Origin: an uncultured Alphaproteobacteria bacterium
GTDB lineage: Bacteria; Pseudomonadota; Alphaproteobacteria; HIMB59; GCA-002718135
Length of the DNA: 64,000 nucleotides
Direction of reading: 5' to 3'
Assembly (NCBI GenBank): GCA_902517315.1
Contig: CABYBP010000001.1
Span: forward strand, 1-64,000
The translations under genes and the position numbers were made by a program. Below, piece by piece: positions 18,053 to 27,453 of this stretch. How positions within the stretch are numbered: position 1 is the stretch's first letter; each line of letters begins with the position of its first letter. Under the pieces are notes generated by a model. It was not told where the DNA came from and made no database searches. It saw only the letters and a program-made list of their open reading frames with translations.

Positions 18053-18282
18053 TTTACTATGAATTATAGATAATATTTAGAACATTTTGTAAATATAGAT
18101 TACTCATTATTCAACTAGTCTTTATTTTGATATAAATTAGAAATAATATCTAATGCGGAAAGTAACAATTACACCAAAATATTACAGACATTCTTATAAA
18201 TCGATTAATATAAACTATATATGATTTTAAATGATTTAATTATTTGACTATTTAAAGATAAATTTAAATACAAAAATATAAT

Positions 18283-20058
18283 ATGAACAAGAATTCCACA
18301 ATTTTTAATACTTTTAAATTACTACTCCCATTTATATGGCCAAGAAGTAGAAAAGATTTAAAAATAAGAGTAGTTTTCGCAGGCTTAAGTATGATACTTG
18401 CAAAAGTAGCAAGTATTTACACACCTTTAATACTAGGTAATGCAGTTGACTCACTTAATGAATTAAGCAGTGGTATCAACTTATTATTATATGTTCCAAT
18501 TGCTATAATTATATCTTATGGATTGGTAAGAATTGCTTCTTTTGCTTTCAATGAAATAAGAGATGCTCTTTTTTCAAAAGTTTCACAAAATGCAATAAGA
18601 AGAGTAGGCTTAAAAGTTTTTAAACATTTACACTTTTTATCTTTAGATTTTCATCTTTCTAGACAAACAGGTGGCCTCAATAGGTATATTGATAGAGGGA
18701 CAAAGGGTATAGATTTTTTTTTACGTTATGTTCTATTTAATGTTGTTCCAACTTTTGTGGAGCTTGTACTTGTTATAATAATTTTACTTACTTTATATGG
18801 TTTACAATATGCAATTATCACCTTTGTTACTATTTCTATCTATGTTTTTTTAACATTTATAATTACGCAATGGAGATTACAATTTAGAAAAGATATGAAT
18901 GCAGCAGACAATGCGGCTAGTACTAAAATGATTGATAGTCTCCTTAATTTTGAGACTGTTAAATATTTTAATAATGAACATCATGAGTTTAACAGATTGG
19001 ATGAATCTCTAGAAAAATATGAAAATGCAGCAAACAAGAATAGAACATCTTTATCTCTTTTAAACATCAGTCAAACATTTGTAATAATGATAGGAATAAC
19101 TCTTATGCTTGTCTTAACAGTATTTGGAATTCAGAATAAAACTATATCAGTTGGTGGATTTGTAGTTATTAATGCATATATGCTTCAACTTTATCAACCA
19201 CTAAATTTTCTAGGAAGTATTTATCGTGAGATAAGACAATCTTTAGTTGATATGGAAAATATGTTTAATCTTTTAAAAGAAAAAAATAGCATTGATGATA
19301 GTGGAAGTGACAATTTAAAAAACGATAATGCAGAAATAATTTTTAAAAATATCTTTTTTGGATATGAAAATAAAAGAACAATTATTAAAAATATATCCTT
19401 CAGTATACCAGAAGGTAAATCTTTAGCGATAGTTGGACCAACAGGTGCTGGAAAATCGACAATAAGTAAATTATTGTTTCGTTTTTATGATCCAGATAGT
19501 GGAGAAATATTAATTAATAAAAAAAATATTAAAAAATACAAACAAAACTCATTAAGACAAATGATAGGTGTAGTTCCTCAGGATACAGTTTTATTTAATG
19601 ATACAATTTTTTATAATATTTCTTATGGATTAATAGACTCAAGTGAAGAAGATGTAATAAATGCAGCAAAAATAGCTGGTATTCATAATTTTATTGAAAG
19701 CATTCCTAACAAATACAATACTGTTGTGGGTGAGAGAGGTCTTAAATTATCTGGAGGAGAAAAACAAAGAGTTGCTATTGCAAGAGCTGTTTTAAAAAAT
19801 CCATCAATTCTCTTTTTTGATGAAGCAACATCAGCTTTAGATACTAATACAGAAAAGGAAATAAATAAAAATTTAAACAAAATATCTCAAGGTAAAACTA
19901 CATTAATTATAGCTCATAGACTCTCTACTGTGTCAAATGCAGATAAAATAATTGTTATAGATAAAGGAAATATCATTGAAGAAGGAGATCATTCAAGCCT
20001 ACTTAATAAAAATGGATTATACGCATTAATGTGGAATAAACAAAAACATGAGAATTAA
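18283..20058 (+). CDS. Atm1/HMT1-type ABC exporter
   Basis: Half-size exporter with fused membrane and ATPase domains, 591 residues. Atm1-like features are SRQTGGLNRYIDRGTKGIDF, FNNEHHEFNRLDESLEKYE, and a nucleotide-binding domain with Walker A GPTGAGKST (about residue 386), signature LSGGEKQR and Walker B ILFFDEATSALD. Atm1 proteins export glutathione-linked sulfur or metal species. It is preceded by a 230-base divergent gap in which I see no motif beyond AT-rich promoter-like sequence. Confidence 0.9.
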   Translation: MNKNSTIFNTFKLLLPFIWPRSRKDLKIRVVFAGLSMILAKVASIYTPLILGNAVDSLNELSSGINLLLYVPIAIIISYGLVRIASFAFNEIRDALFSKVSQNAIRRVGLKVFKHLHFLSLDFHLSRQTGGLNRYIDRGTKGIDFFLRYVLFNVVPTFVELVLVIIILLTLYGLQYAIITFVTISIYVFLTFIITQWRLQFRKDMNAADNAASTKMIDSLLNFETVKYFNNEHHEFNRLDESLEKYENAANKNRTSLSLLNISQTFVIMIGITLMLVLTVFGIQNKTISVGGFVVINAYMLQLYQPLNFLGSIYREIRQSLVDMENMFNLLKEKNSIDDSGSDNLKNDNAEIIFKNIFFGYENKRTIIKNISFSIPEGKSLAIVGPTGAGKSTISKLLFRFYDPDSGEILINKKNIKKYKQNSLRQMIGVVPQDTVLFNDTIFYNISYGLIDSSEEDVINAAKIAGIHNFIESIPNKYNTVVGERGLKLSGGEKQRVAIARAVLKNPSILFFDEATSALDTNTEKEINKNLNKISQGKTTLIIAHRLSTVSNADKIIVIDKGNIIEEGDHSSLLNKNGLYALMWNKQKHEN

Positions 20059-20131
20059 TTAATAATTTTAACTATCTTTAATTTTTAAATAATTACTTGA
20101 TGTAAAAGCTAAATATACTTAAAAAGTATTA

Positions 20132-21160
20132 ATGGCTTATAAAGCAAATAATAAAAGATATAAAAAACTTGAATACAGAAGATCAGGCAAAAGCGGTCTT
20201 TTACTCCCTCCTATCACTTTGGGCCTCTGGCATAATTTTGGAGGTAAAAATTCTATGACAAAAGAATCAAAGAAAATGCTTTTTAGAGCGTTTGATAGAG
20301 GCATTACTCATTTTGATCTTGCAAATAATTATGGTCCACCAGCTGGATCTGCAGAAGAAAATTTTGGGAAAGTTATGAACTCTGATTTTAAGAAATATAG
20401 AGATGAAATGATCATATCAAGTAAAGCTGGCTATCATATGTGGGATGGACCTTATGGTGAATGGGGTTCAAAAAAATATTTGACCGCAAGTCTTGATCAA
20501 AGCTTAAAAAGAATGAAATTAGAATATGTAGATATTTTTTATTCTCATAGATTCGATCCATTAACTCCTTTAGAAGAAACTGCCGACGCATTGGCACAAA
20601 CTGTTAATCAAGGAAAAGCATTGTACGTGGGGATTTCTTCTTATAGCTCTAAGCAAACAATTATAATTAATAAACTTTTAAAACAAAGAGGTATTACTTG
20701 TTTAATACATCAACCTTCCTACTCAATGCTTAATAGATGGATTGAAAATGATCTTTTAGATACACTTAAAAAATTAGGCATTGGTTGTATTGCTTTTTCT
20801 CCATTAGCGCAGGGCATGCTATCTGGAAAATATGTGAAAACTATTCCTAAAGTATCTAGAATTTCAGATAATTCATCTCTTGATAAAAAAATGATTACTA
20901 AAAGCTATTTATTGAAAATTAAAGAATTAACAAAAATAGCAAAAAAAAGAGGTCAATCTTTACCACAAATGGCTTTATCATGGGTATTACGTCACCAAAC
21001 TATGACGTCTGCTTTAATTGGAGCAAGAACGGTAAAGCAATTAGATGAATGTTTAGAAAGTCAAAATAATTTAAATTTTAGTAAATCAGAATTAAGAGAA
21101 ATAGATAAATATGCAAAAGAAGAAAAAATTAATCTTTGGGCTACTTCAAGTAAAGATTAA
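20132..21160 (+). CDS. Aldo/keto reductase, L-glyceraldehyde 3-phosphate reductase (YghZ/Gpr) type
   Basis: AKR14-like reductase of 342 residues. Diagnostic stretches: THFDLANNYGPPAGSAEENF (Asp and Tyr of the tetrad), IISSKAGYHMWDGPYGEWGS, LEYVDIFYSHRFDPLTPLEE and GKALYVGISSYSS, all close to E. coli YghZ. The family reduces L-glyceraldehyde 3-phosphate and methylglyoxal and may detoxify reactive aldehydes. The next gene follows after 12 bases. Confidence 0.9.
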   Translation: MAYKANNKRYKKLEYRRSGKSGLLLPPITLGLWHNFGGKNSMTKESKKMLFRAFDRGITHFDLANNYGPPAGSAEENFGKVMNSDFKKYRDEMIISSKAGYHMWDGPYGEWGSKKYLTASLDQSLKRMKLEYVDIFYSHRFDPLTPLEETADALAQTVNQGKALYVGISSYSSKQTIIINKLLKQRGITCLIHQPSYSMLNRWIENDLLDTLKKLGIGCIAFSPLAQGMLSGKYVKTIPKVSRISDNSSLDKKMITKSYLLKIKELTKIAKKRGQSLPQMALSWVLRHQTMTSALIGARTVKQLDECLESQNNLNFSKSELREIDKYAKEEKINLWATSSKD

Positions 21161-21172
21161 TTATTTTCTTAT

Positions 21173-22090
21173 ATGAAATTAAATATTTTAATTACTGATA
21201 TTCTTATCAAAGATTTCGTACCTGTTTATAAAAAAGATTTTAATGTTGATTGCTTATGGCAATTAAAAAATAAAATTGAATTTAGCAAATATGAGGCAAT
21301 TGTTGTCACTGGAGGTTATAAAACTGATAGAAAATTTCTTAAAAGATTTAAAAATCTAAAAATAGTTTCAGTATTTGGTGTTGGTTATGATGGTGTAGAT
21401 CTGAATTATTGTAAAAATAATAAAATAGTTATAACAAATACACCTAAAGTTCTTACTAATGATGTTGCTGATTTAGCACTCGGTCTCATGATAACTTTAT
21501 CAAGAAGAATAAATAAAGCTCATAATTTTGTTTTGAAAAAAAAATGGAATAAAAAACCTTTTGATTTGACAAATAGCCTTACTAACAAAACAGTAGGAAT
21601 TGTGGGTATGGGTGAAATAGGTAAAGCATTTTCTAAAAGAGCAAAATCTCTTTCCATGAAAATAGTTTATTATGGTCCAAATAAAAAAAAATTAAATTAC
21701 AAATTTTACAAAAATTTAAAAGATATGGCTCATGAAATTGACATAATGATGATTACTTGTATTGGGGGTGTTCTAACTAAAAATTTAATAAATAAAAGTA
21801 TTTTAAAAGTAATGAAACCTTCAGCTATATTGGTAAATATTTCAAGAGGATCTGTAATTAATGAAAATGATTTATTAGATATTTTAAAAAGAAATTTAAT
21901 AGCTGGAGCTGCGTTAGATGTTTTTAATATGGAACCAAAAATTAATAGTAAATTTTTAAAATTAAAGAATGTATTACTTTCACCTCACAATGGAAGCGCT
22001 ACCTTTGAAACAAGGGGGAATATGGCTAAAATTAGTTCACAAAATATATCCCATTATTTAAACTCAAATAAGTTAAAAAACCAAATTTAG
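21173..22090 (+). CDS. D-isomer 2-hydroxyacid dehydrogenase
   Basis: NAD(P)-dependent dehydrogenase, 305 residues, resembling glyoxylate/hydroxypyruvate reductases. It has the Rossmann motif VGIVGMGEIGKAF, the substrate-binding FGVGYDGVDL, the catalytic arginine in VNISRGSVINENDLL, glutamate in GAALDVFNMEP, and histidine in LLSPHNGSAT. Lies 12 bases after the aldo/keto reductase in the plus-strand sugar-metabolism run. Confidence 0.9.
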   Translation: MKLNILITDILIKDFVPVYKKDFNVDCLWQLKNKIEFSKYEAIVVTGGYKTDRKFLKRFKNLKIVSVFGVGYDGVDLNYCKNNKIVITNTPKVLTNDVADLALGLMITLSRRINKAHNFVLKKKWNKKPFDLTNSLTNKTVGIVGMGEIGKAFSKRAKSLSMKIVYYGPNKKKLNYKFYKNLKDMAHEIDIMMITCIGGVLTKNLINKSILKVMKPSAILVNISRGSVINENDLLDILKRNLIAGAALDVFNMEPKINSKFLKLKNVLLSPHNGSATFETRGNMAKISSQNISHYLNSNKLKNQI

Positions 22091-22140
22091 TTTTATGAAT
22101 AATATTGAAATAAAGTTCATTATTTGTTAATTTTTAATGA

Positions 22141-23691
22141 ATGAAAATTTTAAGAAATTTTTTTATTATTTTAATATTTAGTTTTCTTTTTTTTAATTAT
22201 TTGTTCGATTTTACATATGTAAATAAGCAATTTAACAATGATTTAAATGAATTTGTATATAAGTATATTTTATTTCATAAAAATACTACTGACTTAAAGA
22301 CACAAATCAAAGATCTCAAAAAAGAACGTAATAAATTTAGAGGTCAAAAAACATTATTTGAAGATGCATACAAAGATTTATATGATGATAATATAGAGGC
22401 TGATTATAATTCTCAAATATTTACTAAAGTATTAGAACAATTTGACCCTTATGAATTTGATTTAAATATAAAAAAAAATAATAGTAATTTAGAATATACA
22501 ATTAACCGTGATCACAGCTTTTCAAACAATAAAATCAATATTGATGTCTATAGTCCTCAAAATAATATATTATTATATGGAATAGCTAATCAATTCCCGG
22601 GAAGTGGATATCTTGAGACATATAATGATAATTTAATTTTAATATCAGCTAGTGGTGTTTTGGCATATTCTGATAGCAAAATTAAAGATATTAGTACTAA
22701 TTTATATTTTAAACAAATAAAAACAAATATCAGTCAATTTATAGGTGAAGAGCAATTTAAAAAATCAAGAATACATGATTTTGATTGGTTGGAAGGTGGA
22801 TGGTTCTCTATAAAAGATATTAATATTTATAAAGGTCAAATTTATATATCTTACACAAGAGAGGTAGAAGAAAATTGCTGGAATACAAGTTTGTTACATG
22901 GAAAAATGGATTACAAACTTATTATATTTGAAAATCTTTTTACATCTGATGAATGTGTTCACTTTTATGATAATATTGATGGAGAATTTAATGCACATCA
23001 ATCTGGAGGACGAATAATAAACGTTGATGACAAAAATCTACTTTTTTCAACCGGTGATTTTAGAAGTAGATTTAGAGCTCAAAAAGTAGATAGTATATTT
23101 AGTAAAATTATTGAAATAAATAAAAATACAAAAGATTATAAAGTTGTAAGTATGGGACATAGAAACCCTCAGGGCTTGTACTACAATAAAAAAAATAATT
23201 TCTTACTAGAGGCAGAGCATGGTCCTGAAGGGGGTGATGAAATCAATTTAATAAAATTGAATAACAATAAAATACCTAATTATGGCTGGGCTATCTCTTC
23301 TTATGGAGAACATTATGGAGGGAAAAATGCACCTTATAACAAAAAAAAGTATGTAAAGTATCCACTATATAAATCTCATTCTGAATATAATTTTATTGAA
23401 CCTCTCATTTATTTTGATCCATCTATTGGGATTTCTCAAATAGTTGGTTTAAACCAAGATGATAATTACGTAGTAGCGTCAATGAAAGATGAATCACTTT
23501 ATTTTTTTGAATATGATTATAATAATAAAAATATTACAACTCCAAATAAAGTTAGAACTGGTTATGCTAATAATATAAAAATTGAAAGAGTCCATATAGG
23601 TGAAAGAATTCGAGATATGATTTATTATGATAATAAATTATATTTATATTTGGAAGATACAGCTTCACTAGCTGAAATTTCGTTTAATTAA
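22141..23691 (+). CDS. PQQ-type sugar (glucose/sorbosone) dehydrogenase-like beta-propeller, membrane-anchored
   Basis: 516 residues. An N-terminal hydrophobic segment (about residues 5-24) is followed by a charged coiled-coil-like stretch (KTQIKDLKKERNKFRGQK) and a GSDH-type propeller with MGHRNPQGLYYN, LLEAEHGPEGGDEINLI and NYGWAISSYGEHYGG. Proteins of this kind are periplasmic and oxidise aldose sugars with PQQ. It is followed after one base by a TTG-started glycosidase gene. Quinone dependence is inferred from family. Confidence 0.75.
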   Translation: MKILRNFFIILIFSFLFFNYLFDFTYVNKQFNNDLNEFVYKYILFHKNTTDLKTQIKDLKKERNKFRGQKTLFEDAYKDLYDDNIEADYNSQIFTKVLEQFDPYEFDLNIKKNNSNLEYTINRDHSFSNNKINIDVYSPQNNILLYGIANQFPGSGYLETYNDNLILISASGVLAYSDSKIKDISTNLYFKQIKTNISQFIGEEQFKKSRIHDFDWLEGGWFSIKDINIYKGQIYISYTREVEENCWNTSLLHGKMDYKLIIFENLFTSDECVHFYDNIDGEFNAHQSGGRIINVDDKNLLFSTGDFRSRFRAQKVDSIFSKIIEINKNTKDYKVVSMGHRNPQGLYYNKKNNFLLEAEHGPEGGDEINLIKLNNNKIPNYGWAISSYGEHYGGKNAPYNKKKYVKYPLYKSHSEYNFIEPLIYFDPSIGISQIVGLNQDDNYVVASMKDESLYFFEYDYNNKNITTPNKVRTGYANNIKIERVHIGERIRDMIYYDNKLYLYLEDTASLAEISFN

Positions 23692-23692
23692 A

Positions 23693-24655
23693 TTGATCAC
23701 ACTTAAAGAAAAATGGATTTGGGATTTTTGGATAATAAATGATAGTGATTTATGGTATTGCTATTTTCTTCAAGCGGATAAATCACTAAAAGATCCTGAC
23801 CTGAGACATAATAATGTTAGTCATGGATTAGCTTCCTCAAAAGATTTAATTAATTGGAAACATCAGGGTACTGTTTTTACACCTTCTAATAATGAAAATT
23901 TTGATGATTATACAATATGGACTGGTTCAATTATTAAAAACACAAATAACTGGCATTACTTTTATACTGGAAGAAATAAAAAAGAAAATGGAAACAAACA
24001 AAGGATTGGTCATGCAGTAGGTGAAACGCCCTACTCTTTTAATAGATGTGGAAATGGATTAGCTTTAGATTTAGATAAAAATATTTACCAAGAATTAGAA
24101 AAAGATAATTATTGGAAAGATCGTGCTATGCGTGATCCTTGGGTTATGAAACATCCATACGATAATAAATTCATAATGGCGTACACTGCAAGAGCATCAA
24201 TAAATAATGACCCATATCAGTGTGGAGTTATAGGTATGGCAGAGTCTAATGATCTTTATACGTGGCAATCTACAAAACCTTTATTTGGAGGTTTATTTAG
24301 TCAATTGGAAGTTCCTCAAATATTTACAGTTAAAGATAGATGGTATTGTTTATTTTGTAATCATCCTGAAGATTGGTCTGATGAATTCAAGAAAAGTTAT
24401 AATGGGCCAACTAAACGCGGTACACATTATTTAATTGCTGATAAATTTGATGGTCCTTGGAAACTAGCACCTGGGCCTTATTTAACAACAAGTTCTGAAA
24501 TAGAACTTTATGCTGGTAGAGTTATTGAAAAAGATGAAAAATTTTTCTTTATGGCTTTTTTACATGATGATGAAGATGGAAATTTTATTGGAGAAGTATC
24601 AGATCCAATTCCAATTAATTTTGATAAAAATGGTTTAATGAGTTTAGAAATCTAA
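23693..24655 (+). CDS. Beta-propeller glycosidase (GH32/GH43-like)
   Basis: A 320-residue single-domain five-bladed propeller. The three acidic sites expected in GH32/GH43/GH68 enzymes are seen: IWDFWIINDSDLWYCYF (nucleophile-like Asp), AMRDPWVMKHP (RDP-type), and SQLEVPQIFTVKDRWYC (acid/base Glu). The start is TTG one base after the upstream stop. There is no signal peptide and no C-terminal sandwich, unlike the larger GH32-like protein at 16.6-18.1 kb. Converges with the epimerase gene with a 4-base overlap. Confidence 0.75.
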   Translation: MITLKEKWIWDFWIINDSDLWYCYFLQADKSLKDPDLRHNNVSHGLASSKDLINWKHQGTVFTPSNNENFDDYTIWTGSIIKNTNNWHYFYTGRNKKENGNKQRIGHAVGETPYSFNRCGNGLALDLDKNIYQELEKDNYWKDRAMRDPWVMKHPYDNKFIMAYTARASINNDPYQCGVIGMAESNDLYTWQSTKPLFGGLFSQLEVPQIFTVKDRWYCLFCNHPEDWSDEFKKSYNGPTKRGTHYLIADKFDGPWKLAPGPYLTTSSEIELYAGRVIEKDEKFFFMAFLHDDEDGNFIGEVSDPIPINFDKNGLMSLEI

Positions 24656-25509
24656 TTAAAATTCTTCCATGAATATTCTGGATTAAATCCTAATACTTTT
24701 TTAGCTTTCTCATTACTTAATAATGTTTTATTTTTTCCAATCTCTCCTTTAATATTAATGTTTGGAAAGACTTTATCTAGAAGTTTTTTATTACCTTCAT
24801 TCATTACTGTGTCATCCGCTGCAATTATAAAATTATCGGCTCCTTTCAATTTACTTTCCAAAGCTAAAAGACAAGCTTGAGCTACGTCTCTAGCATCAAT
24901 ATATCCCCAAAAATTCCATTTTCTTAAAAATGGATCTTTTTGAAAAGATTTAAATTTCTTGTAATCATGTTCTTCCATAATATTTGAATAACGAAGTCCA
25001 ATAATTTTCATATCTGGATTTCTTCTACAAAATTGTCTAGCCATTTCTTCACCCATTACTTTTGAAAGTGAGTAGCTTGATTCTGGACGTGGTTCATATT
25101 CTTCATCTACTGGAACATACGGTGGGTATGTTTCAAATGGTAAGCCAAGAACTGTTTCACTTGAAGCCCATACAATGTTATTTATTTTCATAACTTTTGA
25201 AGCTTGGAAAATATTATAAGTGCTAAGAGTATTAGCTCTAAAAGTTTTATGATTTGCTTCCAAACCAGAGGCAGGTATAGCTGCTTGATGAATTACTGCA
25301 TCTATACCGTTTATACGGTCATCAATTTCAGAAACAACTTCCATAGCATCTCCAAAATCCTCTAAATCAACCTTTGTAAAGGGAACATCCAATTCAGGGT
25401 TATTTACAAAATCAACATTAAATACATTATATTTTTTTTCTAAAAGTAATTTAATTGTAGCTCTACCAGCTTTACCAGAACCACCTGTGACTAAAATATT
25501 TTTCATCAA
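24652..25509 (-). CDS. NAD-dependent epimerase/dehydratase (extended SDR)
   Basis: Rossmann-fold SDR of 285 residues. N-terminal ILVTGGSGKAGRATIK binds NAD, catalytic Ser and YxxxK are in WASSETVLG and SSYSLSKVMGEE, and RPESSYSLSKV and WGYIDARDVAQACLL follow the extended SDR pattern. It could be a sugar-nucleotide epimerase or a uronate-type dehydrogenase; the sugar-rich context favours carbohydrate metabolism. Two adjacent ATG codons (25509 and 25506) leave one residue of doubt about the start. Confidence 0.85.
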   Translation of the reverse strand: MMKNILVTGGSGKAGRATIKLLLEKKYNVFNVDFVNNPELDVPFTKVDLEDFGDAMEVVSEIDDRINGIDAVIHQAAIPASGLEANHKTFRANTLSTYNIFQASKVMKINNIVWASSETVLGLPFETYPPYVPVDEEYEPRPESSYSLSKVMGEEMARQFCRRNPDMKIIGLRYSNIMEEHDYKKFKSFQKDPFLRKWNFWGYIDARDVAQACLLALESKLKGADNFIIAADDTVMNEGNKKLLDKVFPNINIKGEIGKNKTLLSNEKAKKVLGFNPEYSWKNFN

Positions 25510-25578
25510 CTCATATTAATAATTTTCCAAGAAGAATCATTATTTATCTGATAAATAATAAAAAAAAAAGGAGATATT

Positions 25579-26004
25579 ATGACTCAACATATACTTGAAG
25601 CTGGCGGCACACTACCATTCACTTTTCATGTTTTATTCATGCTTTTTATTGCTTTTGTTATTTATCAGTTTTTCTTTAATAATAAATTTTACGATGAACT
25701 TGGTTTTTCAAATGAAGAACCAAAAACAATATTTAGAGGTGTACTAGGTGTACTATTTTTAGCAATACTTTTGATGTCTATACTTCTAACCTTTGATGTT
25801 ACTGGAAATACATATGAGGAAAATCTAATTCAATATGAATTCTGGTATTCATTTTTATTAATGCTTTTTGTATTTGCCACTATAAATGGAGCATTACGAG
25901 CGTTTAATCTTGTTAATAATTATGGTTTTAAACCTAATATCAGAGGTTTAATATTCCCATTAGTTGGTTTAATTTTAATAGTATTAAAACTTATTACTAC
26001 ATAA
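25579..26004 (+). CDS. Hypothetical membrane protein, 141 aa
   Basis: A good Shine-Dalgarno (AAAGGAGATATT) precedes ATG 25579. The protein has four hydrophobic segments (about residues 13-31, 50-69, 88-107 and 120-139) separated by short charged loops. No motif or family recognised. It ends at a bidirectional terminator. Confidence 0.65.
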   Translation: MTQHILEAGGTLPFTFHVLFMLFIAFVIYQFFFNNKFYDELGFSNEEPKTIFRGVLGVLFLAILLMSILLTFDVTGNTYEENLIQYEFWYSFLLMLFVFATINGALRAFNLVNNYGFKPNIRGLIFPLVGLILIVLKLITT

Positions 26005-26020
26005 AAAATTTAATTCTAGA

Positions 26021-26048
26021 AAAAGGCGGTTCATTGAAATCGCCTTTT
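26021..26048. terminator. Bidirectional Rho-independent terminator
   Basis: AAAAGGCG (26021-26028) pairs with CGCCTTTT (26041-26048), extended by three more pairs, around a 6-base loop. A-tract and T-tract on either side serve both strands, and the site lies exactly between two convergent membrane-protein genes. Confidence 0.8.
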
Positions 26049-26439
26049 AATTAAAATAACTTTTAATCTTATTTCTTGAAGCAAAATGCAAAACTAAAGA
26101 AACTATAAATAAAAATAAAACAAAATAGTATTCTCTCAATTCAACTTGACTGGAATAAAAAACAAATAAACAACAAATTGTTAAAGATTTAATATAAATG
26201 TCTAAAAAACCAATAGGATAAAGTTTTTCTGATTGAAAAAATAAATATCTAAATCCAAAATATGCAAAGGTTAGTAAAACAGATAATCTAACAGATGTAA
26301 TTCTGTGAATTGGAATTTCTTGTTTTTCAACTACATTAAATGGAAAGTAAATTGTAACACCCATCAATTCGGCAATTGCAGAATAAATTGCCCATAAACT
26401 TAAAAGTCCAACTATAATTTTTGCTAATGTTTTAGCCAT
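26047..26439 (-). CDS. Hypothetical membrane protein, 130 aa
   Basis: Starts MAKTLAKIIVGLLSLWAIYS and has about four hydrophobic segments, ending in a basic tail (SRNKIKSYFN). No recognised family or catalytic residues. Its stop codon overlaps the shared terminator. Relation to the two nearby small membrane proteins is not evident from sequence. Confidence 0.6.
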   Translation of the reverse strand: MAKTLAKIIVGLLSLWAIYSAIAELMGVTIYFPFNVVEKQEIPIHRITSVRLSVLLTFAYFGFRYLFFQSEKLYPIGFLDIYIKSLTICCLFVFYSSQVELREYYFVLFLFIVSLVLHFASRNKIKSYFN

Positions 26440-26557
26440 ATTTAAATCTATGGTCTTTTTTTTACTAGGGTTTTGACCTACCTATTTAAATATTTTAACT
26501 AAATTTTAATAAAAAATACATAAATATTGGATAGACAGCAGAAATCTAAGTTATTTT

Positions 26558-26953
26558 TTATCTAAAGTTATCTTTAATTGGTGAAAAATATAAAAGAATC
26601 AAAATTGCACCACTAATCAATCCACCAATTTGATCAAGCATACCACTAAAAGCAGTGTAGATAACAGAACCTGTAAAATAATTCAGGACTATGCCAGCTA
26701 CTACTAAAAATAAGTACATTGGTTTACCATAAGAGATAAAACGATAAAGTAAGTTTAAAGTAAGTAGATATAAAAAGAATAAACTAATAGACAAAATTCG
26801 AGAAAAATTTTCAAAATTAGACAATAACCCATCATTTAAATTTTCATAAAGATTAGAAATTTCGGATGGTTGATACATAGATGATATAACCATTAAAATA
26901 ATAACAATAAAATCTGCTAAAATTAAATTCTTAAAGGTTTTTTCGATTTCCAT
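26558..26953 (-). CDS. Hypothetical membrane protein, 131 aa
   Basis: Four hydrophobic segments with short loops, ending FSPIKDNFR. ATG at 26953 (MEIEKTFKNLILADFIV) is preferred to an in-frame TTG at 26974, which would add seven residues without a better ribosome-binding site. No recognised family. Confidence 0.55.
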   Translation of the reverse strand: MEIEKTFKNLILADFIVIILMVISSMYQPSEISNLYENLNDGLLSNFENFSRILSISLFFLYLLTLNLLYRFISYGKPMYLFLVVAGIVLNYFTGSVIYTAFSGMLDQIGGLISGAILILLYFSPIKDNFR

Positions 26954-27054
26954 TAGATTTAAATAGGCTAGCAAATATATAAAATAAAGCTCTTTATTGA
27001 TTATAGTGAAAATGATTTTTAAAAATCACATATAAATCTATGTTTCTTCCTTAT

Positions 27055-27414
27055 TTATATTGATTGAATGACATCAGATGAATGAATGGTTACTCTTTGT
27101 TCACAATTTTTTGAAAATTCATCCAAATCATCTCTAAAATAGCTTTCATTATTTTGAGCTTGCTCAAAATGATCGTCTATTCCAGCCTGGTTTTCATAAA
27201 TTTCTGTTAAAATAAGAGCTATATTTCCTGTCTCAGCTCCATCTTTAAATTCAGGTCCTATTGACCAATTTAATACTATCAGAGCTTTTTCTCCTTCTTT
27301 AGTGTGAGTCTCATTCATCCATTTAACATGATCTTCAGCTACTCTCTTTGCAACATCTGAAAATTCAGGTTTAAAAATCCATATAAATTGTAGTTGTTTT
27401 TTATTTTGATACAT
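27055..27414 (-). CDS. Hypothetical protein, 119 aa, possible dimeric alpha/beta-barrel
   Basis: Start at ATG 27414 is chosen because AAGGAAAAAT lies just upstream; a longer in-frame start at 27447 has no such signal. The protein begins MYQNKKQLQFIWIFKPEFSD and alternates beta-strand and helix, with the pattern LILTEIYENQAGIDDHFEQA that resembles antibiotic-monooxygenase-type (ABM) domains. It lies 39 bases after the transglutaminase-like gene on the same strand and may be the last gene of the riboswitch-controlled operon. Function unknown. Confidence 0.55.
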   Translation of the reverse strand: MYQNKKQLQFIWIFKPEFSDVAKRVAEDHVKWMNETHTKEGEKALIVLNWSIGPEFKDGAETGNIALILTEIYENQAGIDDHFEQAQNNESYFRDDLDEFSKNCEQRVTIHSSDVIQSI

Positions 27415-27453
27415 TATTTTTCCTTTTTTATTATAAAGGTTTAACAAATTTTT

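Noticed and set aside
18053..18282. 230-base gap between GH32-like and Atm1-like genes
   Set aside because: No hairpin, repeat or conserved motif could be recognised; only AT-rich sequence.
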